64,000 bases of DNA, taken from Clostridia bacterium (GTDB taxonomy: Bacteria; Bacillota; Clostridia; UMGS1810). Of this stretch, positions 1-9,981 are shown one piece after another. Position numbers and translations under genes: made by a program. The number at the start of each line of letters is the position of its first letter. The stretch's first letter is position 1. The stretch spans positions 1 to 64,000 of the forward strand of contig JAFUPN010000003.1 of NCBI GenBank assembly GCA_017481205.1, read 5' to 3'. Below the pieces are notes generated by a model, which was not told where the DNA came from, did not search any database, and saw only the letters and a program-made list of their open reading frames with translations.

Positions 1-1
1 T

Positions 2-1915
2 ACAGCAGATACAACCGGAACAGTTACAGTTGAGACTGTTGCATCATATATCATGATTCCGGAAGAAATAAGTTTGGATGACATCATAATTGAATCAACA
101 GTTCTCACAGCTGATGACTACAATAAAGATGATTCATACCATGAGGTTGTAGTAATAGGTACAGTTGCTGGTGAACTTAATAACAATACACCTATCATTA
201 CCATGACAGTAAAAGCACCCGCAGAAACTGGTGAATATAAATTTGAGATGTATGATTCAGCTGCATACTATAAAGATACAGCTGGTAAAGAAGTTAAATA
301 CCAGGATGTAGGTGAAATTGCGGCTACAATCACCGTAACCGGTGGCAGCGTAACACCTGATCCTGATGTTAAGTCTCTCGTAGTAGAGCCTTCAAATGTA
401 ACAGTTCCTTATGATAAGCAGAATGATATCGCAGGTTATATTGATAGCCAGATTACAAGCGCTATATACTACCTCAATGATGAGGCTGGTTTAAATGTTA
501 GAGACAGCATCACAGTTGATGATAACGGTCTTGTTACATACAATGACGGTACAGCTAATGTTACATTCCAGATTACAGTAACACTTGAGGAAGCTCCTAC
601 AGTAACAAGCATTGCTTCCGACGTAACAGCTATCACAGTACCTTATGGTGAAGATGAAACTGATTATGCTCTTGCAGAAGCTAATAAGGGTACAGTTACA
701 GCTACATACTCAAATGGTTCTAAAGCAACTGTAACACCTGAATCTGTAGATTATGAAAATGGTGTTGTTACAATTGCATTTGGCGGTCAGACTACAACAA
801 TCCCCGTAACTGTTACCACAGCTACAGAGCTCAAGCTTTCTACTGCTTCAGTAGTAGTTCCCTTCGGCGGAGATGTTGAAGCATACGTTAAGGCTAATGT
901 AACTGTTAAGGTTGTACTTTCCAACAACACAGAAGTAGCTCCTCTCGGTGAAGTTGAATACACAGTAAATGACACTACCGTAACAATTAAAGTTGACGGT
1001 CTCGAAGCAGACGTAGCTTACACAATGGGTGCAAATCCTGAAGAAATCGTTTCTATCGAAGCTGACGTTGCTGAAGTAGCTGTTCCTTATGCAAACAAGG
1101 ACGCTGTTGAAGCATACATTGCAGCTAACGTTAAAATTACAGCTACAAAGAACGAAGGTACAGAAGTTGTTGGTATCACTGCTGAAAACGTAGCACTTGC
1201 TGACGGCATTGCTACAATCACAGTTGCAGGTGTATCTACAACAGTTAACTATACTGTTGAAACAATCACAGGTATCGTAGCTGAGCCTGCTGCACTTGAT
1301 GTAGCTTGGACAATAGAAGATATCGAAGCATATGTTGCAGCAAACGTAAAAGTTTACTACACATATTCAGCAGCTACAGCAAACAGCGAAGTTCCTGCTG
1401 AACTCGTTTCAGTCGCTGTAGACAAAGCTGAAGGAAAGGCAACAATCACAGTAGACGGTTATGATGCTGTTGAAGTAACACTCAACATCGAAGCTACACC
1501 TGACTACACAGTAGATGTTATCACTCCTGTATATGGTCTCGAAGGTCACAAGGCACTCGTTATCACAATGAATGTTGACGGTGTACCTTATGTAGATGGT
1601 GTTGCAGCAGTTAAGGTTGCAGACAAGAAGTTTGTATTCGTAACAGATGCAGAAGAACCTGTTATCGAAGTTAAGGAAGAGACAGCTGATATCGTTGCTT
1701 GGGGTGAACTCCACCTTGCAGGCAAGGTTACCGCATACGATGCATTGATCGCACTTAAAGCCGGCGAAGGCATTATTGCTGATGAGCTCCTTGCAGACGA
1801 CAATGTATATGTAGCAGGTGATATCGACCTTGACTGGGATCTCGATGGTGATGATGCACTCGCTATTATCAATATCGGTCTCGGCAGAACAGTTACTGTT
1901 TCTACAGCAGAATAA
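2..1915 (+). CDS. C-terminal part of a surface protein with Ig-like repeats and a dockerin-like domain (5' end outside window)
   Basis: The frame is open to the window edge, so the ATG at 53 is internal and the N-terminus is missing. Modules in order: a piece resembling the second half of a cohesin-like beta-sandwich (about 2-345); five Ig-like repeats of about 75 residues, several carrying a V-P-Y/F core (about 361-1500); a 60-residue spacer domain; then a dockerin-like pair of loop-helix segments (about 1700-1905). The second loop, GDIDLDWDLDGDDA, has Asp at EF-hand positions 1, 3, 5, 9 and 12, as in type I dockerins. The first, GELHLAGKVTAYDA, keeps only part of that pattern. By family logic this would be a secreted adaptor that binds a cohesin. 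The Ig-like repeats resemble those of the protein at 18674, suggesting the two belong to one system. The dockerin call is from motif reading only. Confidence 0.72.
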   Translation, partial: TADTTGTVTVETVASYIMIPEEISLDDIIIESTVLTADDYNKDDSYHEVVVIGTVAGELNNNTPIITMTVKAPAETGEYKFEMYDSAAYYKDTAGKEVKYQDVGEIAATITVTGGSVTPDPDVKSLVVEPSNVTVPYDKQNDIAGYIDSQITSAIYYLNDEAGLNVRDSITVDDNGLVTYNDGTANVTFQITVTLEEAPTVTSIASDVTAITVPYGEDETDYALAEANKGTVTATYSNGSKATVTPESVDYENGVVTIAFGGQTTTIPVTVTTATELKLSTASVVVPFGGDVEAYVKANVTVKVVLSNNTEVAPLGEVEYTVNDTTVTIKVDGLEADVAYTMGANPEEIVSIEADVAEVAVPYANKDAVEAYIAANVKITATKNEGTEVVGITAENVALADGIATITVAGVSTTVNYTVETITGIVAEPAALDVAWTIEDIEAYVAANVKVYYTYSAATANSEVPAELVSVAVDKAEGKATITVDGYDAVEVTLNIEATPDYTVDVITPVYGLEGHKALVITMNVDGVPYVDGVAAVKVADKKFVFVTDAEEPVIEVKEETADIVAWGELHLAGKVTAYDALIALKAGEGIIADELLADDNVYVAGDIDLDWDLDGDDALAIINIGLGRTVTVSTAE

Positions 1916-1954
1916 TTCTACTGACAGCACAGTAAACATTAATAATTAATGCAT

Positions 1955-1990
1955 ACAACCAAATGCACCTTGTGTGCATTTGGTTGTTTT
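1955..1990 (+). terminator. Rho-independent terminator of the dockerin-like gene
   Basis: A perfect 14-bp stem (ACAACCAAATGCAC with its complement) and a 5-base loop, ending in four T's, lies 40 bases after the stop codon. Confidence 0.85.
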
Positions 1991-2106
1991 GTCAAACAGC
2001 AATTTTTTAGATATATATTCAGCAATGCCTGCTTGGCTGACAACTCGCAAATGCTCCATTTTGTGGGGACGGAGCAGCTTTGGCATTGAACAAAATTAAC
2101 ACTTAT

Positions 2107-2244
2107 GTCATCCTGAGCGAAGCGCAGCGGAGTCGAAGGATCTTGCGCCTTGGCGCATTGATAAAATTTGATTAATAACCAAATTCATTATTGGCTTCGC
2201 CAAAGATTCTTCGACTGCGGGCTTCGCCCTCCGCTCAGAATGAC
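2107..2244. repeat. 138-bp hairpin element, family B copy 1
   Basis: The ends are inverted repeats: GTCATCCTGAGCG at 2107 and CGCTCAGAATGAC at 2232, with pairing continuing through the (ga)gtcgaag.atct blocks. A near-identical copy is at 10425-10563. There is no coding capacity. This is a MITE-like intergenic element. Confidence 0.85.
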
Positions 2245-2300
2245 AGAAATGATTAACAGTGCACAAAATCCTGATTTCTTGTGCAAAAAGCGCCCGTCCT

Positions 2301-2360
2301 TAGCCGAAAGCTAAAATTCGCACTTGAAAATAGTGGTTTGGATTACTATCTTTCAGCTAT
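2301..2360. repeat. Right-end fragment of hairpin element family A
   Basis: The sequence matches, with scattered changes, the right 60 bases of the complete element at 11107-11376 (cgaaagctaaaat.cgc.cttgaaaat and the ggattattatctttc end). It is a decayed or partial copy between the family B element and the next promoter. The remainder of the 1916-2476 gap holds nothing else I recognise. Confidence 0.7.
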
Positions 2361-2387
2361 AGAATGGCGAGTAAAAGCAGTGATAAT

Positions 2388-2415
2388 TTGACAATATGCA
2401 AAATATATTCATAAT
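2388..2415 (+). promoter_or_regulatory. Sigma-A-type promoter for the cohesin/SLH gene
   Basis: TTGACA (2388-2393), a 16-base spacer, then CATAAT (2410-2415). Transcription would begin near 2422, downstream of the ATG at 2396, which supports translation starting at 2477. Confidence 0.55.
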
Positions 2416-2476
2416 GATTTGTGCACGCCTGTTAATGGCTTATTTAAATATGATTCAATCGAAAGGAAAAACAAAT

Positions 2477-4078
2477 ATGAGAAAAATCATAGAATTAATT
2501 CTCTGCATATCATTTGTATTTTTTGGTATGCTTATGTCGGCTTATGCACAGGATAAGGCGGTGTTTACCATAGGCACTGTCAAGGCATCCGGAAGCACGG
2601 TTGATGTGCCGGTTTATCTCACTGCTATACCTGAGGGTCTTGATAATGTAATGTCAATTAAATTCAGATATGCCTATGATGCAAATGTGCTTACATATGT
2701 GTCTACAACACAGGGCACTGCAGCAGGAACATTCTTTTTGGCATCAGACGGAAGCATATCCTGGACAGATTCAACAAATCTGGCAGATGCTGACGCATTG
2801 GTAAATCCTGCAACAGTTGGTGCGAGCAACCCTCTGTTTATACTTACGTTTCAGATAAACGGCGAGCAAACCTCTCCTACCAATATAACTACAGAAAAAA
2901 TCGAGCTTTCCGGCGGCGTTCTTAAGCCCGGAAATGTGTTTGAAGTGGTAAAAGCGTCATCAAGCACATTTTCAACCTTCCCCGGAAGAATAACCTTCGA
3001 CAGCTCATCAAGTGGCGAAACAAGCGGTGATAATAATCCTGCGATACCGGGCGGCAGTGGTTCAACCGGCGATAATACTACCGGAGACAATACCACCGGA
3101 GATAACACCACCGGAGATAATACCACAGGAGACAACACTACAGGAGACAATACCACCGGAGACAACACTACCGGAGATAACACCACCGGAGACAACACTA
3201 CCGGAGATAATACCACCGGAGACAACACTACCGGAGATAGCACTACCGGAGATAGCACTACCGGAGACAACACTACCGGAGATAACACCACCGGAGACAA
3301 TACTACCGGCGACAGTACAACCGGCGGCAATTCAGGCGGAAATAACGGCGGCAGCGGAAACGCAGGCGGCTTGAAACCAAATACCAATACCGGAAGCGGC
3401 AATAGCAGTTCGTCAGGCAGCAGCAGTTCCGGAGGCAGCTCTTCCGGCGGCTCTTCATCAGGCGGTTCAAGCTTTGGCGGCGGCATAGCTGTTCTCCCTC
3501 AGACCCCTGTTGAAACAGCTCCTGCAAAGGCTTCTGAGGTATTCAGCGATGTTGCTGATGACCACTGGGCAGCTCAGTATGCCCTCACTCTCTACAATGA
3601 GGGTATCGTTTCCGGCGACAGCCAGAAGAGAGCAAATCTAGATAATCAGATTACCAGAGAAGAAACCGCAAAGCTTGCTCTTCTTGTAAACGGAATTGAT
3701 GTTGACTCAGCAGCGGTGCTTGATGTTACCGATGCAGACAGTGTTTCCGACTGGGCAAAGGGCTTTATGGCAACTGCTGTAAATAACGGCATTTTCTCAG
3801 GATATGAGGATGGCACCGTAAGACCTCAGAACAGAATAACCCGTGAAGAGATGGTAACGGTAATTATCAAATCTCTTAAAATTGAGGTTGACGCAGCGGC
3901 TTCAACAAGCTTTTCCGACAGCACTCAGATTACCTGGTCTGCACCCTATGTGGCAAAGGCAGTGGAGCTGGGCTTTGTAAACGGATACAACGACGGCAGC
4001 TTTAAGCCGGGCAATCCTATTACAAGAGCAGAGGCATTTACAATTTTTGCAAGAGTTCTGGAATATAAAAATAAATAA
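2477..4078 (+). CDS. Secreted single-cohesin-like protein with GDNTT linker and three SLH domains
   Basis: I chose the ATG at 2477 because GAAAGGAAA lies just upstream and a signal peptide follows directly ([20 protein letters not shown], cleavage after SAYA). Residues about 28-170 form a cohesin-like beta-sandwich (VDVPVYL..., then YDANVLTYV...., then PLFILTFQI). Residues about 198-282 are 17 [10 protein letters not shown] pentapeptides, followed by a Gly/Ser-rich stretch to about 338. Three SLH domains fill the C-terminus, each with a G.(V/S)xGY/xDG and ITRxE(A/E) signature. Architecture and size match a small anchoring scaffoldin: SLH binds wall polymer and the cohesin would hold a dockerin partner. 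It lies 560 bases from the dockerin-bearing gene upstream. Partner specificity cannot be read from sequence. Confidence 0.8.
   Translation: MRKIIELILCISFVFFGMLMSAYAQDKAVFTIGTVKASGSTVDVPVYLTAIPEGLDNVMSIKFRYAYDANVLTYVSTTQGTAAGTFFLASDGSISWTDSTNLADADALVNPATVGASNPLFILTFQINGEQTSPTNITTEKIELSGGVLKPGNVFEVVKASSSTFSTFPGRITFDSSSSGETSGDNNPAIPGGSGSTGDNTTGDNTTGDNTTGDNTTGDNTTGDNTTGDNTTGDNTTGDNTTGDNTTGDNTTGDSTTGDSTTGDNTTGDNTTGDNTTGDSTTGGNSGGNNGGSGNAGGLKPNTNTGSGNSSSSGSSSSGGSSSGGSSSGGSSFGGGIAVLPQTPVETAPAKASEVFSDVADDHWAAQYALTLYNEGIVSGDSQKRANLDNQITREETAKLALLVNGIDVDSAAVLDVTDADSVSDWAKGFMATAVNNGIFSGYEDGTVRPQNRITREEMVTVIIKSLKIEVDAAASTSFSDSTQITWSAPYVAKAVELGFVNGYNDGSFKPGNPITRAEAFTIFARVLEYKNK
3068..3322 (+). repeat. 15-bp coding minisatellite, 17 units ([10 protein letters not shown])
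   Basis: Seventeen in-frame 15-bp units of the form GGAGAYAAYACYACC encode GDNTT, with GDSTT at units 12, 13 and 17. Units differ mainly at synonymous positions. The repeat also leaves other frames open, which creates spurious ORFs on both strands. Confidence 0.95.
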
Positions 4079-4087
4079 TACTATATC

Positions 4088-4132
4088 AGCCGAAGTAACC
4101 GATTTTAAAAAACGGATTGCTTCGGCTTTTTT
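4088..4132 (+). terminator. Rho-independent terminator after the cohesin/SLH gene
   Basis: AGCCGAAG pairs with CTTCGGCT, with an inner CCG/CGG stem and an AT-rich loop. A T-run follows. Confidence 0.85.
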
Positions 4133-4184
4133 AATTAAGATTAATAAAAATTTTCATTTTGTCCTGTACTATTTTTTAAATATG

Positions 4185-4193
4185 TGATACAAT
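4185..4193 (+). promoter_or_regulatory. Possible extended -10 promoter for ispG-polC
   Basis: TG-A-TACAAT lies 32 bases before the ispG start and after the preceding terminator. No good -35 is visible. Confidence 0.4.
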
Positions 4194-4224
4194 ATATATA
4201 TGAAATAAAAAAGGGTGATACATA

Positions 4225-5262
4225 ATGACAAAGAAAATCAAAATCGGAGAGAAATTTATCGGCGGAGGCTCACCTGTGCTCATACAGTCCATGTGCAACA
4301 CCCGCACAAAGGATATTGAAGCAACTGTGGCTCAGATACTTGAGCTGGAAAAAGCCGGCTGTGATATTATCCGCGTGGCGGTGCCGGATATGGAAAGTGC
4401 CGAGGCTGTAGGTAATATTAAAAAACAAATTCACATTCCCCTCGTGGCGGATATCCATTTTGACTACCGCCTTGCCGTAGCTGCAATGGAAAACGGTGTG
4501 GATAAAGTACGTATCAATCCCGGCAACATTGGCAGTGAAGCAGGTATCCGGGCAGTGGTGGACTGTGCCAAGGCACATTCTGTTCCTATAAGAATCGGAG
4601 TGAACAGCGGCTCAATTGAAAAGGAAATACTGGCAAAATACGGCAAGCCATGTCCCGAGGGTATGGTGGAAAGCGCTAAAAAGCATATAGACATTCTCAA
4701 TAAATACGGCTATGATGACATTGTGATATCCCTCAAGGCATCCGATGTGCCCATGACTATTGCGGCATACAGGCTTATGAGCAGCAGCTTTGATTATCCC
4801 CTGCACCTCGGCGTAACCGAGGCAGGAACCTTTATCGGAGGAACCATAAAGTCTGCAATAGGCATAGGAGCACTGCTGGCAGACGGAATCGGTGATACCA
4901 TCCGTGTGTCACTTACCGACGACCCAGTGAAGGAGGTTGTTGTTGCAAAAGAAATTCTTAAGGACCTGGGACTCAGAGAGCAGGGAGCAAAGCTTGTATC
5001 CTGCCCCACCTGTGCCAGAACCAATATATCACTGATACCTCTTGCAAAAAGGGTTGAGGAATATCTTGCCACAGTTGACAAAAACATTACGGTAGCCGTA
5101 ATGGGCTGTGTGGTAAACGGCCCCGGAGAAGCTAGAGAAGCAGATATAGGCATTGCCGGGGGAAACGGTGAGGGACTGATATTTAAAAAAGGCGAGGCTT
5201 TTAAAAAGGTAAGCGAGGACAAGCTGTTTGACGTGCTTGTGGAAGAAATAGAAAAAATGTAA
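4225..5262 (+). CDS. ispG: 4-hydroxy-3-methylbut-2-enyl diphosphate synthase
   Basis: IspG (GcpE) makes HMBPP from methylerythritol cyclodiphosphate in the non-mevalonate isoprenoid pathway, using a [4Fe-4S] cluster. The 345-residue protein has the usual short bacterial length. The N-terminal TIM-barrel part contains VADIHFDYRLA and KVRINPGN. The C-terminal cluster-binding part has the cysteines in SCPTCART and MGCVVNGPGEA. The ATG at 4225 follows a GGTG-containing site. It sits alone except for polC 27 bases downstream, so the two may be co-transcribed. Confidence 0.95.
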   Translation: MTKKIKIGEKFIGGGSPVLIQSMCNTRTKDIEATVAQILELEKAGCDIIRVAVPDMESAEAVGNIKKQIHIPLVADIHFDYRLAVAAMENGVDKVRINPGNIGSEAGIRAVVDCAKAHSVPIRIGVNSGSIEKEILAKYGKPCPEGMVESAKKHIDILNKYGYDDIVISLKASDVPMTIAAYRLMSSSFDYPLHLGVTEAGTFIGGTIKSAIGIGALLADGIGDTIRVSLTDDPVKEVVVAKEILKDLGLREQGAKLVSCPTCARTNISLIPLAKRVEEYLATVDKNITVAVMGCVVNGPGEAREADIGIAGGNGEGLIFKKGEAFKKVSEDKLFDVLVEEIEKM

Positions 5263-5289
5263 TTTGCACGAAAGGAAGGACAGGCTCAT

Positions 5290-8200
5290 ATGTCTCCAAC
5301 TACTCTGAGACTTGAAAACATATTCAGCGGTGCGGTGATTCCCGAGGCTTTGGCAGAAGCCGTGCTGTTTGACACAAAGGCAAGCGCTGCTGAGCGAAAA
5401 ATGATTATTACCATAGCATCAAATCAGCTAATCCCCTATGATGTAATCGAGGAATTTAAAAAATATATAGCAGAAAAATACAATCTGGCGTCATTTTTGC
5501 TCAAGGTTAAATATATAGATACCGACCTGGAATCCCTTGGCATAGAAGGTTATTATAAAAATCTTGTTTTTTATGTAAACGAGGTTGTGCCCGGTGTGCG
5601 TCATTTGTTTCTTGATTCTTATGCCGAGCTCAATGAGGATGTGCTGACAATTCATTGCAAATACGGAATTGGTCTGCTGGCGGATATGAACTGTGCCGAT
5701 ACCATAAGAAGGCTGGTGCATACTCAGACCGGTTGCAATATTGATGTGGAATTTATTGATGAAAGTAGCACAGAGGAATACGCAAAAGTGCTTGAGGAGA
5801 CTCTCAATGCACTGCCGGAAATTGAGACCGTGCCTGAGGCGCCGGAGCCGGAGAAAAAAGAGGACAGCGATGTTATATACGGCAAGGAGATTAAAGATGA
5901 GGTAGTTAATATTGCTGATATCCCCATGGACGCAAAGTTTGTGGCAATACAGGGCGATATTATTTTCCTTGATTCCCGTGAAGTGAAAAATGAAAAAACC
6001 ATGATAAAATTTTACCTTTCGGACGAAAGCGACGCTTTTACCTGCAAGGCATTTATTCCTAACAAAAAATTTGCCGAAATTAAGGGAGACCTCAAAGCGG
6101 GAAAAAGCTATGTCAAGGTAAAGGGTCGTTTTCAGTACGACAGCTTTGACAAAGAAAATGTTATTATGGTTAATGATATAAACAAAGCAAAAAAGAGACC
6201 CGGCAGAATGGACAATGCCGCAGAAAAGCGTGTGGAGCTGCATATGCATACCAAAATGTCCTCTATGGACGCAATGACAGATGCGAGTGTACTGGTTAAA
6301 AATGCCATTGCCTGGGGACACAAGGCAGTTGCCATAACCGACCATGGAAATGTACAGGCATTTCCCGAAGCATATCATGCGGCAGGGGATAAAATAAAAA
6401 TTCTCTACGGTGTGGAATGTTATCTTGTAAACGACAGTGCCGAAATCACTGTAAATACAAAACAATCGCCTTTAAGCGGAGAGTTTGTTGTATTTGACCT
6501 GGAGACCACAGGTCTTTCGCCCAACACCGAAGCAATTACGGAAATCGGTGCGGTTAAGATCCGCGACGGCAGGGTTATCGACAGCTTCAACGAGTTTGTA
6601 AATCCCGGCAAGCCCATACCCGCAAAGATAACAGAGCTTACGGGAATAACAGACGATATGGTTGCAGACGCGCCGACAATAGATATCATGCTGCCGAGAT
6701 TTTATGAATTCATAGGAGACGCGGTGCTGGTAGCTCACAATGCTTCCTTTGACACTTCCTTTGTAAAAAAAGCGGCAAAAGACCTGGGTATGAAATTTGA
6801 TTTCTGCTACATAGATACCCTTGAGCTTGCGCGCTCATTAGTAAAGGGTACAAAGAATTATAAGTTGGATACTCTGACAAAGCATTTTAATGTTAAGCTG
6901 GAAAATCACCACAGAGCCTGCGATGATGCTTTAGCTACCGCTCATGTATTTCTCAAGCTAATCGCAAAGCTGGAGGAAATGGATGTGTCCGATGTGGAGC
7001 AGATAAACACCTCTCTTGCGGGAAAGGTGGATATCAAGTCCTTGAAAACCTATCACTGTATTATTCTTGTGCAGTGCCAGGAGGGTATGCGCAATCTGTA
7101 CAACATTATATCAAAATCCCATCTGGAATATTTTCACAAGCGCCCCCGTGTGCCCAAGAGCCTGATTCAGCAATACCGCAAGGGACTTCTTATCGGTTCT
7201 GCATGTGAGGCTGGCGAGCTGTACAATGCCATATTGGAAAATCCCTACGGGACTGATATGAACGAGCTGAACAAAATAGTTAACTTTTATGATTATCTGG
7301 AAATTCAGCCTCTGGGCAACAACAACTTCCTCCTGCGCGACAATAAGCTGGAGAGTGTTGAGGACCTCAAGTATATAAACAAGCTGATAATAGAGCTGGG
7401 CAAGCGTAACAACAAGCTGACCGTTGCCACCTGTGATGTGCATTTTCTCAATCCCGAGGACGAGGTGTTCAGGCGTATTCTTCAGGCAGGTCAGGGCTAT
7501 GGCGATGCAGATATGCAGCCGCCCCTTTATTTTCGCACTACCGGGGAAATGCTCAAGGAGTTTGATTACCTGGGAGACGAGCTTGCAAAAGAGGTTGTTA
7601 TAACCAACCCTAATATAATTGCTGATATGATTGATGTGGTAAAGCCTGTTCCCGATGACAAGGCGCCTCCGGAAATTCCCGGTTCGGACGAAGAGCTGCG
7701 CAAGCTCACCTATGACAAGGCAATGAGCATTTACGGCGAGAATCTGCCGGAGATTGTAAAGGAAAGAATTGATATTGAGCTTAATTCAATTATCAGCAAC
7801 GGCTATGCCGTGCTGTACATCATAGCTCAAAAGCTTGTGTGGAAGTCAAACAGTGACGGCTACCTGGTTGGTTCCCGAGGCTCCGTAGGTTCGTCTCTTG
7901 TGGCATTTATGAGCGGTATAACCGAGGTTAATTCTTTGCCGCCCCATTATGTTTGCCCCAAGTGCAAGCACAATGAGTTTTTCGATGACGGAAGCGTTGG
8001 CTGCGGATACGATATGTCGGACAAAGCATGTCCCGAATGCGGAGAAATGATGATAAAAGACGGTCACGATATTCCTTTCCAGACCTTCCTTGGCTTTTAT
8101 GGAGACAAAGAGCCTGATATTGACCTTAACTTCTCCGGTGATTACCAGCCGAGAGCCCATAAATACATCGAAGAGCTCTTCGGCACAGGGCATGTGTTCC

Positions 8201-9540
8201 GTGCGGGTACTATAGGTACAGTTGCCGAGAAAACAGCCTACGGATATGTTATGAAATATTATGAAGAAAAGGGTATGCATGTAAGTCCCGCCCAGGCTCA
8301 GAGACTGCTTATGGGCTGCACAGGAGTAAAGCGTACCACCGGTCAGCATCCGGGCGGTATCATAGTTGTGCCGAAGACCAGGGATGTGCATGAGTTTTCC
8401 CCCATACAGCACCCGGCAGACGATGTAAACAGCGATATCATAACCCTTCACTTTGACTACCACTCCATTGACCAGAACCTGCTCAAGCTTGATATACTGG
8501 GACACGACGACCCCACGGCTATCAGAATGCTCGAGGACCTTACGGGACTAAATGCTCATGACATACGCATGGACGATCAGAAAACCATGAGCCTCTTTAC
8601 AAGTACAGAAGCTCTGGGGGTTACTCCCGAGCAGATTAATTCGCCGGTCGGCACATATGCAGTGCCTGAATTTGGTACAAAGTTTGTACGTCAGATGCTG
8701 GTTGATACCCAGCCTACCACCTTTTCGGAGCTGGTGCGTATATCCGGTCTGTCCCACGGTACCGATGTGTGGCTCAACAATGCTCAGACTCTTATCAAAG
8801 AGGGAAAAACAACTCTGAGCAAGGCAATCTGTACCCGTGACGATATCATGGTGTATCTTATATACTGCGGTGTAGAAAAGGGTCTTGCCTTCAAGATAAT
8901 GGAAAGCGTGCGTAAGGGCAAGGGTCTCACCCCGGATTTTGAGGCGACAATGCGTGAAAACAATGTGCCGGAATGGTATATAGGCTCATGTAAAAAAATC
9001 AAATATATGTTCCCCAAGGCACATGCTGTGGCATATGTAACCATGGCGGTAAGAATTGCTTATTACAAGGTGTATTATCCCATGGAATTCTACTGTACAT
9101 ATTTTACCGTGCGTGCAGATGAGTTTGATGCGGAGATAATGGCAAACGGTCTTGAAGAAGCTCAGAAAAACATGAAGATTCTTGAAGCCAAGGTGAGAGA
9201 TAAGCAGTCCACAGCCAAGGACGAAAACCTCATTACCATTCTTGAGGTTGCTATAGAAATGTATGCAAGGGGACTTAAATTCCTGCCCCTTGACCTTGAA
9301 AAATCACATTCCTACAAATTTATCCCCACATCTGAGGGCATAATCCCTCCCCTCAATGCAATTGCAGGACTCGGCACCAACGCTGCCAAGAGCATTGTAG
9401 AGGCTCGTGAGGAAGCACCCTTTGCATCTGTAGAGGATTTGTGCAAGCGTGCCAAGGTTACCAAGACCATTGTAGAAATCATGAGAAGCAGAGGTATGTT
9501 TAAAAACCTGCCAGAAAGCGATCAGGTTACATTTTTTTGA
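5290..9540 (+). CDS. polC: DNA polymerase III alpha subunit, Gram-positive PolC type
   Basis: This is the main replicative polymerase of Firmicutes, with built-in 3'-5' proofreading. At 1416 residues it is close to the family norm. Visible in order: an N-terminal domain and an OB-fold (to about 300); a PHP domain with ELHMHTKMSSMDA near 315 and AITDHGN; a DnaQ-like exonuclease inserted in the PHP region, with FDLETTGLS near 400 and HRACDDALATAH near 541; the polymerase core with GSRGSVGSS near 862; a zinc-binding CPKC...CPEC segment; and PDIDLNFSGDYQ near 942 carrying catalytic aspartates. The ATG at 5290 has AAGGAAGG 11 bases upstream. All key motifs are present, so the enzyme should be active. 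Confidence 0.97.
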   Translation: MSPTTLRLENIFSGAVIPEALAEAVLFDTKASAAERKMIITIASNQLIPYDVIEEFKKYIAEKYNLASFLLKVKYIDTDLESLGIEGYYKNLVFYVNEVVPGVRHLFLDSYAELNEDVLTIHCKYGIGLLADMNCADTIRRLVHTQTGCNIDVEFIDESSTEEYAKVLEETLNALPEIETVPEAPEPEKKEDSDVIYGKEIKDEVVNIADIPMDAKFVAIQGDIIFLDSREVKNEKTMIKFYLSDESDAFTCKAFIPNKKFAEIKGDLKAGKSYVKVKGRFQYDSFDKENVIMVNDINKAKKRPGRMDNAAEKRVELHMHTKMSSMDAMTDASVLVKNAIAWGHKAVAITDHGNVQAFPEAYHAAGDKIKILYGVECYLVNDSAEITVNTKQSPLSGEFVVFDLETTGLSPNTEAITEIGAVKIRDGRVIDSFNEFVNPGKPIPAKITELTGITDDMVADAPTIDIMLPRFYEFIGDAVLVAHNASFDTSFVKKAAKDLGMKFDFCYIDTLELARSLVKGTKNYKLDTLTKHFNVKLENHHRACDDALATAHVFLKLIAKLEEMDVSDVEQINTSLAGKVDIKSLKTYHCIILVQCQEGMRNLYNIISKSHLEYFHKRPRVPKSLIQQYRKGLLIGSACEAGELYNAILENPYGTDMNELNKIVNFYDYLEIQPLGNNNFLLRDNKLESVEDLKYINKLIIELGKRNNKLTVATCDVHFLNPEDEVFRRILQAGQGYGDADMQPPLYFRTTGEMLKEFDYLGDELAKEVVITNPNIIADMIDVVKPVPDDKAPPEIPGSDEELRKLTYDKAMSIYGENLPEIVKERIDIELNSIISNGYAVLYIIAQKLVWKSNSDGYLVGSRGSVGSSLVAFMSGITEVNSLPPHYVCPKCKHNEFFDDGSVGCGYDMSDKACPECGEMMIKDGHDIPFQTFLGFYGDKEPDIDLNFSGDYQPRAHKYIEELFGTGHVFRAGTIGTVAEKTAYGYVMKYYEEKGMHVSPAQAQRLLMGCTGVKRTTGQHPGGIIVVPKTRDVHEFSPIQHPADDVNSDIITLHFDYHSIDQNLLKLDILGHDDPTAIRMLEDLTGLNAHDIRMDDQKTMSLFTSTEALGVTPEQINSPVGTYAVPEFGTKFVRQMLVDTQPTTFSELVRISGLSHGTDVWLNNAQTLIKEGKTTLSKAICTRDDIMVYLIYCGVEKGLAFKIMESVRKGKGLTPDFEATMRENNVPEWYIGSCKKIKYMFPKAHAVAYVTMAVRIAYYKVYYPMEFYCTYFTVRADEFDAEIMANGLEEAQKNMKILEAKVRDKQSTAKDENLITILEVAIEMYARGLKFLPLDLEKSHSYKFIPTSEGIIPPLNAIAGLGTNAAKSIVEAREEAPFASVEDLCKRAKVTKTIVEIMRSRGMFKNLPESDQVTFF

Positions 9541-9583
9541 TATACTGAGGAAGGTCGAAAAAATGCAAATGGCATATAACGAT

Positions 9584-9612
9584 GAGAAATCCGCTTTTGG
9601 GGCGGATTTCTT
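9584..9612 (+). terminator. Terminator after polC
   Basis: GAAATCCGC (9586) pairs with GCGGATTTC (9602) around a 7-base loop. The downstream T-tract is weak (TTCATTAATTT). Confidence 0.6.
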
Positions 9613-9659
9613 CATTAATTTGTGCCTTTTAACTCCCTTAGAAAATGACGATTAATTCA

Positions 9660-9717
9660 TAAATTGTAGGGTTCGGCGGTTTCCGACGAACCTAAAAATA
9701 CATTCCCCTACAATTTT
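9660..9717. repeat. Short hairpin element (family E)
   Basis: AAATTGTAGGG at the left pairs with CCCCTACAATTT at the right. An inner hairpin is formed by GTTCGGCGG...CCGACGAAC. It resembles the other palindromic intergenic elements here but occurs once in the window. Confidence 0.6.
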
Positions 9718-9981
9718 TGATTAAATCAGTGTTTACTAAAGGAGAAGTCACTTGACTTAACAATCTTTCGGCTAAGATAAGAAAGTGTATTAATTTACAC
9801 AATATATTTTACAATGTTTAGCCGGTTACAAATTCTATATTATGTAACCCATTATATTATCGACTGTATGAATCAAAATGATTTTTTATACGACAAAAAG
9901 TCACAAAACTTTTTTCAGCTTGTTGATAAAGTCGGACTTTTTGATTAATCCAAAACTGCACAAACAGGGGATTTTATCAAC

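Noticed and set aside
3068..3322. Possible CRISPR array
   Set aside because: Units are continuous 15-bp in-frame codon repeats with no spacers.
2851..3486. 211-codon Pro/Leu-Ser-rich frame antisense to the cohesin/SLH gene
   Set aside because: Its VVLSP repeats are the mirror of the GDNTT minisatellite, which leaves every frame open.
5491..6465. 324-codon open frame antisense to polC
   Set aside because: It overlaps the well-supported OB/PHP region of polC, has no ribosome site, and its protein is unlike any family (rich in Cys/Phe/His from antisense codons).
7846..8505. 219-codon open frame antisense to polC
   Set aside because: Shadow of the polymerase core; no ribosome site or recognisable domain.
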